Part shown: positions 36,201 to 43,232 of the stretch, in pieces | How positions within the stretch are numbered: position 1 is the first letter of the stretch | Layout of the letters: each line of letters starts with the position of its first letter | NCBI RefSeq assembly: GCF_900177665.1 | Contig: NZ_FXAW01000001.1 | Coordinates: forward strand, 62,001-126,000 | Source of the DNA: Marivirga sericea | GTDB lineage: Bacteria; Bacteroidota; Bacteroidia; Cytophagales; Cyclobacteriaceae | Length of the DNA: 64,000 bases | Reading direction: 5' to 3' | Translations under genes and position numbers: made by a program | The notes under the pieces: model-generated | Databases searched by the model: none | What the model saw: the letters and a program-made list of their open reading frames with translations, nothing else | Told to the model about the DNA's origin: nothing

Positions 36201-36400
36201 TTTGAATTCAAATCTAAAAACCCCCTTATTTTTCGATCAACTCCTGTATTTTTAGGATGTATTTTATAATTAATCCCCTACATTTATCCTTCAAGTTCAT
36301 CTGCAACCAAAACCTGTAAATATTCAATCTTTCTTTTTTTGGTTTAAGTGGATATAGTTTTAAATATTTAGGATAGTGATAAGTTTAAAATCACTATTGA
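36201..36400 (+). repeat. Structured leader element, copy 3 of 4
   Basis: Nearly identical to copy 4 over TGTATTTTTAGGATGTATTT, TATAATTAATCCCCTACA, CATCTGCAACCAAAACCTG and TCTTTCTTTTTTTGGTTT. It ends with GATAGTGAT/ATCACTATT (36373-36399), a stem with arms different from copy 4 but still paired. The next ATG is about 20 bases downstream. Confidence 0.85.
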
Positions 36401-36418
36401 TTTGTTTTGAGTAGTAAC

Positions 36419-37240
36419 ATGAAGAAACCTGTCACCATAAATTCCATTGAAGAGATAAAATCTAAACTTTCCAAGATTGATGATCAAGGAAAGAAATCAA
36501 GAATCACTAGATTCATTATATCTGCTCTTAGCAGTATTCCTTGGGTTGGAGGTTTTATTGGAGCAAGTTCAGCTTTTCATTCAGAAAAAGAACAAGGGAA
36601 GGTAAATGACCTTCAAAAACTTTGGTTAGAAGAACACCATCGAAAGATTGAAGAATTAGCGAATACAATTTTTCAAATTATAGACAAACTTGAGTCATCT
36701 GGTGTTGATGTTCAAGACCGAATGGAAACTGAAGAATATTTAACATTAGTACGAAAGGGATTCAAGGAATGGGACAATGCCGAAACTGTAGAGAAAAAAG
36801 AATACCTTAGAAAACTGTTGACTAATGCAGCAGCAACAAGTCTATCAACTGATGACATGATCCGATTATTCATTGAGTGGATTAAAAACTATCATGAAAC
36901 ACACTTTATGGTCATTAAAGAAATCTACAAAAACAAAGGGATAACAAGGAGCCAAATTTGGAGTAACATTAGTCAATCGAGACCTGCTGAAAATTCAGTG
37001 GAAGCTGATTTATATAAGCTACTTATACGAGACCTAAGTACTGGAGGTATTATTCGTCAGCATAGAGAAACTGACTACTATGGGAATTTTATAAAGAAAC
37101 CTTCTTCCAGAAGATCAAAATCAGGTTCATCGAGTTACAAATCTGCATTTGACGAAAATGATCTATATGAATTAACCGAAATGGGTCAAAGGTTTGTACA
37201 TTATACTATGGAAGATGTCGTTACTCAAATTGGTGAATAA
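36419..37240 (+). CDS. Hypothetical protein with a glycine-rich hydrophobic segment
   Basis: About 273 residues from the ATG at 36419; a TTG at 36407 would add four. After a charged N-terminus comes one hydrophobic, Gly-rich stretch (FIISALSSIPWVGGFIGASS, about 30-50) that may insert in a membrane. A helical region and a C-terminal part resembling a winged helix follow (KNKGITRSQIWSNISQ, DLYELTEMGQRFVHY). I recognise no named family. The layout recalls some defence or abortive-infection proteins, but that is only an impression. Confidence 0.65.
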   Translation: MKKPVTINSIEEIKSKLSKIDDQGKKSRITRFIISALSSIPWVGGFIGASSAFHSEKEQGKVNDLQKLWLEEHHRKIEELANTIFQIIDKLESSGVDVQDRMETEEYLTLVRKGFKEWDNAETVEKKEYLRKLLTNAAATSLSTDDMIRLFIEWIKNYHETHFMVIKEIYKNKGITRSQIWSNISQSRPAENSVEADLYKLLIRDLSTGGIIRQHRETDYYGNFIKKPSSRRSKSGSSSYKSAFDENDLYELTEMGQRFVHYTMEDVVTQIGE

Positions 37241-37360
37241 AAACAGAATAGAAATAAAGATAATTTATCATATTAATTAAGAAATTGAATCCTCACAAGG
37301 CAATCAATCAATCAATCAGTCAATCAATCCAAATCTACAGATTTATACATTATGTGTTCG

Positions 37361-37610
37361 CCTTCCCCCACCAAAACCCCCTTAATCAAACCTAAAAACC
37401 CCCTTATTTTTCGACCAACTCCTGTATTTTTAGGATGTATTTTATAATTAATCCCCTACATTTATCCTTCGAGTTCATCTGCAACCAAAACCTGTAAATA
37501 TTCAATCTTTCTTTTTTTGGTTTCGGTGGATATTATAGAAAATATAGTGGCAAACGAATTGTCACTATATTTAATCTTTTAGGATAGTGACAACTTTTAT
37601 GTTACTATCG
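37361..37610 (+). repeat. Structured leader element, copy 4 of 4
   Basis: It has the full set of shared blocks plus two terminal hairpins: AAATATAGTGGCA (37540-37552)/TGTCACTATATTT (37560-37572), 13 pairs, and GATAGTGAC (37583-37591)/GTTACTATC (37601-37609). Inside, CCTAAAAA pairs with TTTTTAGG. Unlike copies 2 and 3 no clear gene starts right after it. A structured region and a 45-codon ORF follow. Confidence 0.85.
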
Positions 37611-37683
37611 ATTTGTTGTATTTAATTCCTTTCTTAAAATTATTCTGCTAGGCAGTTGGCAGAAAGAGGGCATAAAAAGCGGA

Positions 37684-37795
37684 TTGCTTAGCCTTGAAAA
37701 GGCCTAAGTTTTGCGGGCGAGCCGTGGAAGCAGTGTGCTTCTAAACGGTAGAGACCGTTAAAAAACTTAGAGTGAAGTTAGCCGATTCCAGCCAT
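37684..37795 (+). ncRNA. Candidate structured RNA with a three-way junction
   Basis: CTAAGTTTT (37704-37712) pairs with AAAACTTAG (37762-37770). Enclosed are two hairpins, GAAGCA/TGCTTC (37727-37741) and AACGGT/ACCGTT (37744-37759). Upstream, CTTAGCC/GGCCTAAG (37687-37708) forms a hairpin that competes for the same CTAAG, so two exclusive folds are possible. GC content is higher than the surroundings. There is no coding frame, and no known RNA family is recognised. Confidence 0.4.
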
Positions 37796-37910
37796 AAAGT
37801 CAAGGAATTCAGAGGCTAATGAAAAAGTAATCCTTTTTATGAGGGATTGGATTGGGCTTTCTACCGGCATGACAACGGATTACATAGCCCCAGCTATATA
37901 CCATTAGGTC

Positions 37911-38048
37911 ATGACTCCAACTGACATGGCAGATGAGGATGAAGGATTTAAGAAAGGAACATCGTATTTTTCAATTACCATTATTTCTACTACTTTAGGA
38001 GGAATTGAAAATATACTAAACACAACATCAGCTATCAAATCATTATGA
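37911..38048 (+). CDS. Possible 45-residue protein ending inside an attC-like site
   Basis: ATG at 37911 to TGA at 38046-38048. The peptide starts MTPTDMADEDEGFKKG and then turns hydrophobic/beta. Its end lies within the first arm of the attC-like site at 38024, as is usual for integron cassette genes. It may instead be the remnant of a longer gene. Confidence 0.35.
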   Translation: MTPTDMADEDEGFKKGTSYFSITIISTTLGGIENILNTTSAIKSL

Positions 38049-38106
38049 AAGGTCATCAAATAACTAAGATTTCCAATCAAAACGATTGATAGCCTAACGT
38101 TACCAC
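38024..38106 (+). other. attC-like recombination site 0
   Basis: A left box ending AAC (38024-38026), then GCTATCAAATC (38031-38041) pairing with GATTGATAGC (38084-38093) with one unpaired base. The right box AAC-GTTACCAC follows (cleavage expected after the G at 38099). Unpaired single bases in the arms are characteristic of attC. The left box AAACACAAC is an 8 of 9 match to the complement of GTTGTATTT at 37614, the possible start of its own cassette. Confidence 0.5.
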
Positions 38107-38125
38107 CCATTACACCAGAAGTCAA

Positions 38126-38851
38126 TTGCGAATTAGAGAAACCATACTGATATTTCTTTTAAGCTTTCCAACGCTGTCGTTTGGTCAGATTGAAAACAGA
38201 TGGCAACCAGATAGTGTATACGCAAAGCATGCTATAAAAAGAATTTTGGTTTATCTTAATTCACCGAAAGACTTATCCGAAATAGTTGAATTTGATAAAG
38301 CTAGAAGAAAAGTACGTTCAGTAAAGTATAGTGCTTCTTACAATCGAAGAACTAGAAAAAATAAAGCAGTAGAGAAAATTAAACTTTATAATTATGATTC
38401 TTTAGACCGACTAATCAATATTAAGGATTCTTTAGGAACAGATTCTATTATTTACCGATTCGGACCTGACGGAAGACTTATTTCGTCTAGAAAGAACTTG
38501 GGAAATTTCATTTATCACACAGAGTATTTTTACAATCCCTTCAAGACGACTACAACGCAAATGAGAGATTCAATAGTTGTCTATGAAAAAACTAAAGAAT
38601 ATGAAAAGAGCTTTTATGTTAAAAAGACAAGTGGGTACAATTATGAACCCAAATTAAAAAAAGATTCATTCTTGATAAATGGGGAAATTAACATTGCTTC
38701 ATTTAAAGATTATCAAGACTTAGAGCGGTTTGAGAATGAAAAAATCCTGAAAAATATCTTCAAACATAACGGACAATTAATCAATTCTGAAGTCAAATCA
38801 GTATTTATGAACGACAGAATAAATGAATATGAACTACATTATAATTACTAA
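38126..38851 (+). CDS. Exported hypothetical protein, cassette gene with TTG start
   Basis: 241 residues. No ATG exists between the upstream in-frame stop (TAG at 38090) and the TTG at 38126, and TTG gives a clean signal peptide ending LSFPTLSFGQ. The mature chain has tyrosine-rich YD-like units (YNYDSLDRLINIKDS, YRFGPDGRLISSRKN) as found in cell-surface proteins. It is carried on an integron-like cassette whose ends are GTTACCAC (38099-38106) and GTGGTAAC (38925-38932). Confidence 0.7.
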   Translation: MRIRETILIFLLSFPTLSFGQIENRWQPDSVYAKHAIKRILVYLNSPKDLSEIVEFDKARRKVRSVKYSASYNRRTRKNKAVEKIKLYNYDSLDRLINIKDSLGTDSIIYRFGPDGRLISSRKNLGNFIYHTEYFYNPFKTTTTQMRDSIVVYEKTKEYEKSFYVKKTSGYNYEPKLKKDSFLINGEINIASFKDYQDLERFENEKILKNIFKHNGQLINSEVKSVFMNDRINEYELHYNY

Positions 38852-38924
38852 AAAAATGGACTCCTCAAGAGCGTAAGAGGATATATATCACGACATTTCA
38901 AGTATGAGTACTGGGAATAGACGT

Positions 38925-39124
38925 GTGGTAACATTCTGTATAAATCATGGCTGTTCACTAGGTTATTGTTGCTTCGGTTCTTCGTAGAGAGTCCGGCAAT
39001 CCGAAGGATTGGCCTTATTGTATGAAATTAATTTAATAAGCCAATCCTGCGGATTGCCTCGGTAGTTAACGCAAATTTTTATACTTTTAATCAGCCACGA
39101 ATTTATACAGTGGCGTTATCGGTA
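38925..39124 (+). other. attC-like recombination site 1, with an internal REP hairpin
   Basis: The left box GTGGTAAC (38925-38932) is the exact complement of this cassette's start, GTTACCAC. Arms CTGTATAAATCATGGCTG (38936-38953) and CAGCCACGAATTTATACAG (39092-39110) pair with small bulges. The right box is GGC-GTTATCGG. A 24-base REP hairpin sits in the middle, which explains the length of about 200 bases. Confidence 0.72.
38995..39058. repeat. REP hairpin inside attC-like site 1
   Basis: GGCAATCCGAAGGATTGG plus CCTTATT (38995-39019) pairs with AATAAGCCAATCCTGCGG plus ATTGCC (39035-39058), with two mismatches. It is a typical GGCAATCC-type REP palindrome and lies in the loop of the larger attC-like stem, so it may not disturb recombination. 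Confidence 0.75.
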
Positions 39125-39140
39125 ATTAAATATCCGTCAT

Positions 39141-40415
39141 TTGAAAGAAATTAATTTAATAGGTCATTTCAAGATTCCTGGCATAAGTGAGCGTGATTTA
39201 TTGACTTACTTTCAGCAGGGTGATGCTCATACTGAAAATGGCACATATTTCTTTTTAGCAGATCAGATTAAAGTAGAATTCAACAATAAGGAGCATATCA
39301 AGTCTATTATGGGCTCTTTGGACTCGATATTTGTAAAACGTGCTCTAAGCGATTTAAGGGAGATTGCCAAAGAATCTGATTTGGAAATTGGAAGGGTTGT
39401 CGTACAAGGAGTCAGTCCTTTAACTAGTTATTATCGATATAAAGACCTAATTCAGATATGTCCTTTGAAATCAAAACCCCAACATTTGGCATCAGGTAGA
39501 TCAAAATTCCCGTTTCCATTTTTACTAGAATTCAAATACAGAACAAGTAAGAATAATGGAATTAGAAATCAAAGGATGCAGCAAGCAAAAGAAAACGCAA
39601 TCTTGATTTTAAACCTCCTTTTATATGGTGGTATTACAGATGTAAATGCCACTAGCAATGATACACTTTGGGTTTCAGTCCCAACAGACTGGCGAGATCC
39701 TACTGATGAAGAAATAGAAATGTTTTGCGACTACAAACACCCAACATCAATGAATCGCACAAATATGTACTTAAATCCTAGCTTCGGTTTAGATGAGAAA
39801 GATGTCAATTATGATAGTTTCGCTAACGTAGAAGGGTTGAAATCTATCGAATTAATAGATTTTAAAAAATACTATCAGAGATTAGGTGTAGGATCAGATG
39901 ATGAAATTAATCTCCCTTCAATAGTAGATATAAACCTTGACAAGTATTTTTCTATCGAAAACAAAACCAAAATTAATCGGGCTCTATATTGGTTGTTAAA
40001 GCATCATGAGACATGGAAAGTATCAAAATCTATTTCCTTTAATTGTCTTATACAATCTATTGAAGTGTTAATGGAAACTCAAAAAAACACAGCTCCCTGT
40101 AAGGAAAATAATTGCGAACACACGAAAATACTAAATGACATTTGTGAGAAATGTGAGGATCCAATTACCGGCATAGGTCCTACTAAAGCCTTCAGAGATT
40201 TCGTGGAAAAATATGCTGGTGATATTCCGAAGAAAATTAAGGATAATCTCTACGGTTTAAGATCCTCAATTGCCCATGGGTCTCTGACTTTAGAAATGGA
40301 TTCAGCTAGTTTCGGTGGCTTTGACGCTAAATCTCACAATCAGCGACACCTTATGGACATTGGAAGGGAAATTGTCGTTGTTTGTTTATTGAACTGGATG
40401 ATGAAAGAAAATTAG
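39141..40415 (+). CDS. Apea-like HEPN domain protein, cassette cargo, TTG start
   Basis: 424 residues. The start is TTG at 39141; a stop lies 18 bases upstream and the next ATG is about 57 codons in. The last 80 residues carry the HEPN hallmark R-x4-H (LRSSIAHGSL) in the pattern of Apea-like HEPN proteins (IKDNLYGLRSSIAHG). Just before it is a possible zinc knuckle (PCKENNCEHTK then CEKCED). HEPN proteins of this type are candidate RNases in defence. The gene fills a cassette with perfect 10-base self-complementary ends, so it was probably acquired by integron-type recombination. Confidence 0.78.
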   Translation: MKEINLIGHFKIPGISERDLLTYFQQGDAHTENGTYFFLADQIKVEFNNKEHIKSIMGSLDSIFVKRALSDLREIAKESDLEIGRVVVQGVSPLTSYYRYKDLIQICPLKSKPQHLASGRSKFPFPFLLEFKYRTSKNNGIRNQRMQQAKENAILILNLLLYGGITDVNATSNDTLWVSVPTDWRDPTDEEIEMFCDYKHPTSMNRTNMYLNPSFGLDEKDVNYDSFANVEGLKSIELIDFKKYYQRLGVGSDDEINLPSIVDINLDKYFSIENKTKINRALYWLLKHHETWKVSKSISFNCLIQSIEVLMETQKNTAPCKENNCEHTKILNDICEKCEDPITGIGPTKAFRDFVEKYAGDIPKKIKDNLYGLRSSIAHGSLTLEMDSASFGGFDAKSHNQRHLMDIGREIVVVCLLNWMMKEN

Positions 40416-40417
40416 AA

Positions 40418-40473
40418 TACCGATAACACTGTGTAAAATGCATTAAAACGCATTTTACACTAAACGTTGGCAA
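40418..40473 (+). other. attC-like recombination site 2
   Basis: The left box TACCGATAAC (40418-40427) is the exact complement of GTTATCGGTA (39115-39124), the start of the HEPN cassette. Arms GTGTAAAATGC (40431-40441) and GCATTTTACAC (40450-40460) are perfect. The right box is AAC-GTTGGCAAC. It is compact, like typical attC sites, and begins three bases after the HEPN stop codon. Confidence 0.75.
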
Positions 40474-40503
40474 CAATTTAAGAAAAACCGAAATATATAA
40501 CAT

Positions 40504-40719
40504 ATGAATTATCCTTATTCAACAGCAACCGGAACAATCCAAAAAATATTATCTAAAATACAAAGTGTAGGACAACCAACGAAGCTTGATAAAAATTGGA
40601 TGTCGTCAATTGGATTTACAAAATCATCTGAACAACGAATGGTTGGAATTTTAAAATTCCTTGGTTTTGCTGAAAAGGACGGAACCTCTCTCGTCCTCGT
40701 TTGTAACGAGGATGAGTAA
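40504..40719 (+). pseudogene. Truncated DUF5343 gene, end replaced by a REP repeat
   Basis: A 71-codon frame. The start MNYPYSTATGTIQKILSKIQ and WMSSIGFTKSSEQRMVGILKF match the N-terminal part of DUF5343 proteins, which are usually twice this length or more. The last ten codons (SLVLVCNEDE) are encoded by a repeat containing CCTCGTTTGTAACGAGG. The gene was most likely cut by that repeat. It lies at the start of the cassette that follows attC-like site 2. Confidence 0.65.
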
Positions 40720-40860
40720 AATCAAGCATTTGTAATGCGGATGAAATGATCCCCCCAATGACGCAAAGCTCTTGAAACTATCTGGTCCAAGCGGACGCTT
40801 GAACGAGTGCTAGATTGAACCAGTCTGCAATAGCGCAAGCATCCGCTTGTGCTGTTCACC
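40690..40860. repeat. Composite REP element (RAYT-type)
   Basis: Palindromic pieces in a row: CCTCGTTTGTAACGAGG (40696-40712), AGCATTTGTAATGC (40725-40738), CAAGCGGACGCTTG (about 40779-40792) and a related CAAGCATCCGCTTG (about 40838-40851). Partial versions of the first piece recur at 41225, 42549 and 44336. A minus-strand frame through it is only the translation of the repeat. Confidence 0.65.
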
Positions 40861-40949
40861 CTAGCTGATTTCGCAAGTACTTCATTAGGGTCATGTTTTA
40901 CATAGTGGTCAATCATTCCCAATACCTCTTAAACCTAAAAGAAAGGAAA

Positions 40950-41160
40950 CCGCAACCAAAAATGACTCAACCGCCCCATAAAATGATCTAACCGCACTGA
41001 AAAATGACTGAACCGCATTAAAAAATCATTCCCCCGCTTACTAAAATCATTCACCCGCACTAAAAAATCACTAAACCGCGCATTAAAATGATATATCCGA
41101 TATAACAATTGACTAAACCGCTATCGAAAATGGCTTATCCGCTCCCTTGAGCCATTTTAT
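40950..41160. repeat. Tandem array with an exact 21-bp period
   Basis: CCGC (once CCGA) occurs at 40950, 40971, 40992, 41013, 41034, 41055, 41076, 41097, 41118 and 41139: ten units without a single insertion or deletion. The unit is CCGC, four free bases, AAAAATGACTNAA. The CCGC and A-tract positions are held while the rest drifts. On the minus strand eight units read as an open string of heptapeptides of the type [FL]-S-[HD]-F-x-x-R, without a start codon and closed by a stop near 40937. It directly follows the composite REP. Confidence 0.85.
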
Positions 41161-41221
41161 TGTCCATCTGAGGGATTTCAGGTCAAGATCCTACATGTTA
41201 ATGCATGGAACATGCTTGTCC

Positions 41222-41590
41222 CAACTCGTCCTCGTTTGTACCTAGGATGCCTAATCTTAGCAATTTGAAATGCTTTATTCATAAAAATCTTGCAAAAAGC
41301 CTTAATTTCAACCAAAGCAGCAGAATGTTTAGACAGTTCAGCAAGAGATTATATTAGAAGAACTGATTTAGTAAAGATTAGCTTCTTGAGTTAAAAACTC
41401 CGTTTTTTTTTTTAATCCTCCTTGAAAACGAAGACTAGAAGGGGAAATGCGGGAGGGAAGGAACCGCATCATTACCTTTATTCTACTAGAATTGATTATT
41501 AAGGTGGAAAATGCTTGTTAGATGTTCATTTGATGCTGTAGTTAGGCAATCTGGACCACCATGCGGGGCATTTAAGGAAAGTAAACATAT
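41222..41590 (+). mobile_element. REP-flanked remnant, probable RAYT transposase 3' end, copy 1
   Basis: A frame near 41290-41395 reads AECLDSSARDYIRRTDLVKI before a stop, resembling the YSSARDY...L end of IS200/REP-associated (RAYT) transposases. It is preceded by a CTCGTCCTCGTTTGTAC repeat part and followed by GAGTTAAAAACTC and later CACCATGCGGGGCAT. A second copy of the same arrangement is at 42546. No transposase active-site region remains. Confidence 0.4.
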
Positions 41591-41696
41591 TTTTTTTTAG
41601 TTGTAGAGATAGTATAAATCTCACTTTTTCCTCTTATATTTCATACTAAACCACGTTTCTAATACCCATCATTAGAAACGATTTAAAATGCATCAG

Positions 41697-42464
41697 ATGA
41701 AAAGAAATTATTTTATTATTGTACTGATTACTTGCTTTTATTTAGTGGGTTGCTCAGCTGAAGATGATTTAATTGAAAAGGAGAATATAAAAATATTTAA
41801 AAAAGTAGAGAGGTATAGGGATGGTTTGTTTTTTGACAAAGTCATAAACTATGATTCAGATAACAGGATCGAATCTATTGTAGCTAATAAGTATATGGGC
41901 GGTGCAGCACCTTTTGAAAGGGTTGTCAGCGTTGCTTATTCTGAATCTACAGTATCCACGATAACTGATGCTTATGACTATGAAGATCCAAATGATACTG
42001 ATACTGAGATAACCTATAACGTTTCCTCAAACGACAATACCATAGATCTAATATCGGATGATGTAGAAATAGAAATAGCACATTCAAATGGCTTTGTTGA
42101 TGCAATAATCACAAATTATGGAGGTAGTTACATTGATACTACTTTTTTAAGTAGAGATTTGAACCAAAATTTAATAGCTGTTACTTTTAATAATAGAGCT
42201 GTTGTAAATAGGTATTCTAACTTTGATACTGATAAAAAAACAGACCCAGATGGAATTGTTGTTGAGGTTATACATCGAGATATTCTTAGAATATTAGGCT
42301 TAAAACTAACGGAAAATAACCCCAGCACTAGTTCACAAACTATATTAGAGGCACCAAGTGTAGTTAAAAGCTATACCTATGAATATGATGAAGAAGGATA
42401 CATTACCAGAACTTACGATGAAAATTTAATTTTCTATACAGATACATTCTACATAGAAGAATAA
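41697..42464 (+). CDS. Hypothetical lipoprotein
   Basis: About 255 residues from the ATG at 41697; an ATG nine bases upstream also works. The lipoprotein signal is ITCFYLVGCSAED. The mature part has YD-like text near residues 45-60 (KVINYDSDNRIESIVANKYM) and near the end (YEYDEEGYITRTYDENL). It resembles DUF4595-like surface lipoproteins of Bacteroidota. It is flanked by the two REP/transposase remnants. Confidence 0.68.
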   Translation: MKRNYFIIVLITCFYLVGCSAEDDLIEKENIKIFKKVERYRDGLFFDKVINYDSDNRIESIVANKYMGGAAPFERVVSVAYSESTVSTITDAYDYEDPNDTDTEITYNVSSNDNTIDLISDDVEIEIAHSNGFVDAIITNYGGSYIDTTFLSRDLNQNLIAVTFNNRAVVNRYSNFDTDKKTDPDGIVVEVIHRDILRILGLKLTENNPSTSSQTILEAPSVVKSYTYEYDEEGYITRTYDENLIFYTDTFYIEE

Positions 42465-42545
42465 AAATGTTTGGACAGTGAGCTAGCATTAATGACTAAA
42501 AAATAGAATATACCTGCGGATTGAATAGTCTTTCAAAAGCCCCAT

Positions 42546-42795
42546 TCGACCTCGTATCTCAGGAAAATGCTTAATCCTAGCATTTGAAATGTAATATTAT
42601 TGAGAATCCTATAAGTTTAATTGTAGAGAATGTAGCCAAATATTTATTAAGTTTAGAAAGAGATTATATTTGAAGAACTGATTTAGTAAAGATTAGCTTT
42701 TGAGTTAAAAACTCATGTTTTATAATTCCCCTTTGCAAAGAGGGAATAGTTGCCACTTTGGTAAATTTAATCACCATGCGGAGCATTTCAAGAAC
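42546..42795 (+). mobile_element. REP-flanked remnant, copy 2
   Basis: It repeats copy 1 over GAAGAACTGATTTAGTAAAG, ATTAGCTTTTGAGTTAAAAA and CACCATGCGGAGCATTT. The frame is broken by a stop within the conserved part. The shared order of CTCGT repeat, transposase-like end, GAGTTAAAAACTC and CATGCGG motif shows both descend from one element. Confidence 0.5.
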
Positions 42796-42857
42796 GCAGA
42801 AAATCAGAATAATTAGTTATTAATTTGTATCTTAGTCAATCAGGAAATAAAAAGACT

Positions 42858-43154
42858 ATGATTGTTCAAGGATCACAACTACCTCAATTCAGTGAGTTGA
42901 TAGAGGCTTTAAAGACTCAATTTTCAGGCTACTCAGTTTATACTTTAGGGTCTAATTCACAAAAAAGTATAATCGTTCAAAAGTCTTCTTTAATCGGTGC
43001 TCAAATTACCGTTAGAGATCAGGAAATAAATGTCGATGCATGTTGCCCTAACTTATTTGTATCGGCAATTTTAGGCTTTATAAGTGCTATTTTTACTCCT
43101 TATGCTAAATTTGAAATGAAAATCACTGATTTCTTGAAAGAGAGGTATAGCTGA
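42858..43154 (+). CDS. Hypothetical protein with one hydrophobic segment
   Basis: About 98 residues from the ATG at 42858; a TTG at 42825 would add 11 unlikely residues. A soluble N-terminal part (IVQGSQLPQFSELIEALKTQ) is followed by a cysteine pair and a hydrophobic stretch (ACCPNLFVSAILGFISAIF). The end, FEMKITDFLKERYS, is polar. I recognise no family. Confidence 0.55.
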   Translation: MIVQGSQLPQFSELIEALKTQFSGYSVYTLGSNSQKSIIVQKSSLIGAQITVRDQEINVDACCPNLFVSAILGFISAIFTPYAKFEMKITDFLKERYS

Positions 43155-43232
43155 ACGTTCGCGTTCCATTCATGCTATGCAATAAGGTCGCATTAACTCA
43201 AATATTGCTTAAAGGCAGCAGAACTATTATTT

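Noticed and set aside
37715-37760. Resemblance of GAGCCGT...ACGGT to group II intron domain V
   Set aside because: The loop is not a GNRA tetraloop, the bulge and lower stem do not fit, and there is no reverse transcriptase or other intron domain nearby.
37904-38125. A 73-codon minus-strand ORF
   Set aside because: It runs through an attC-like site and opposite to a better small ORF ending in that site; no domain or signal was visible.
40722-40922. A 66-codon minus-strand ORF
   Set aside because: Most of it is the translation of the composite REP element, and the remaining N-terminal part matches nothing I know.
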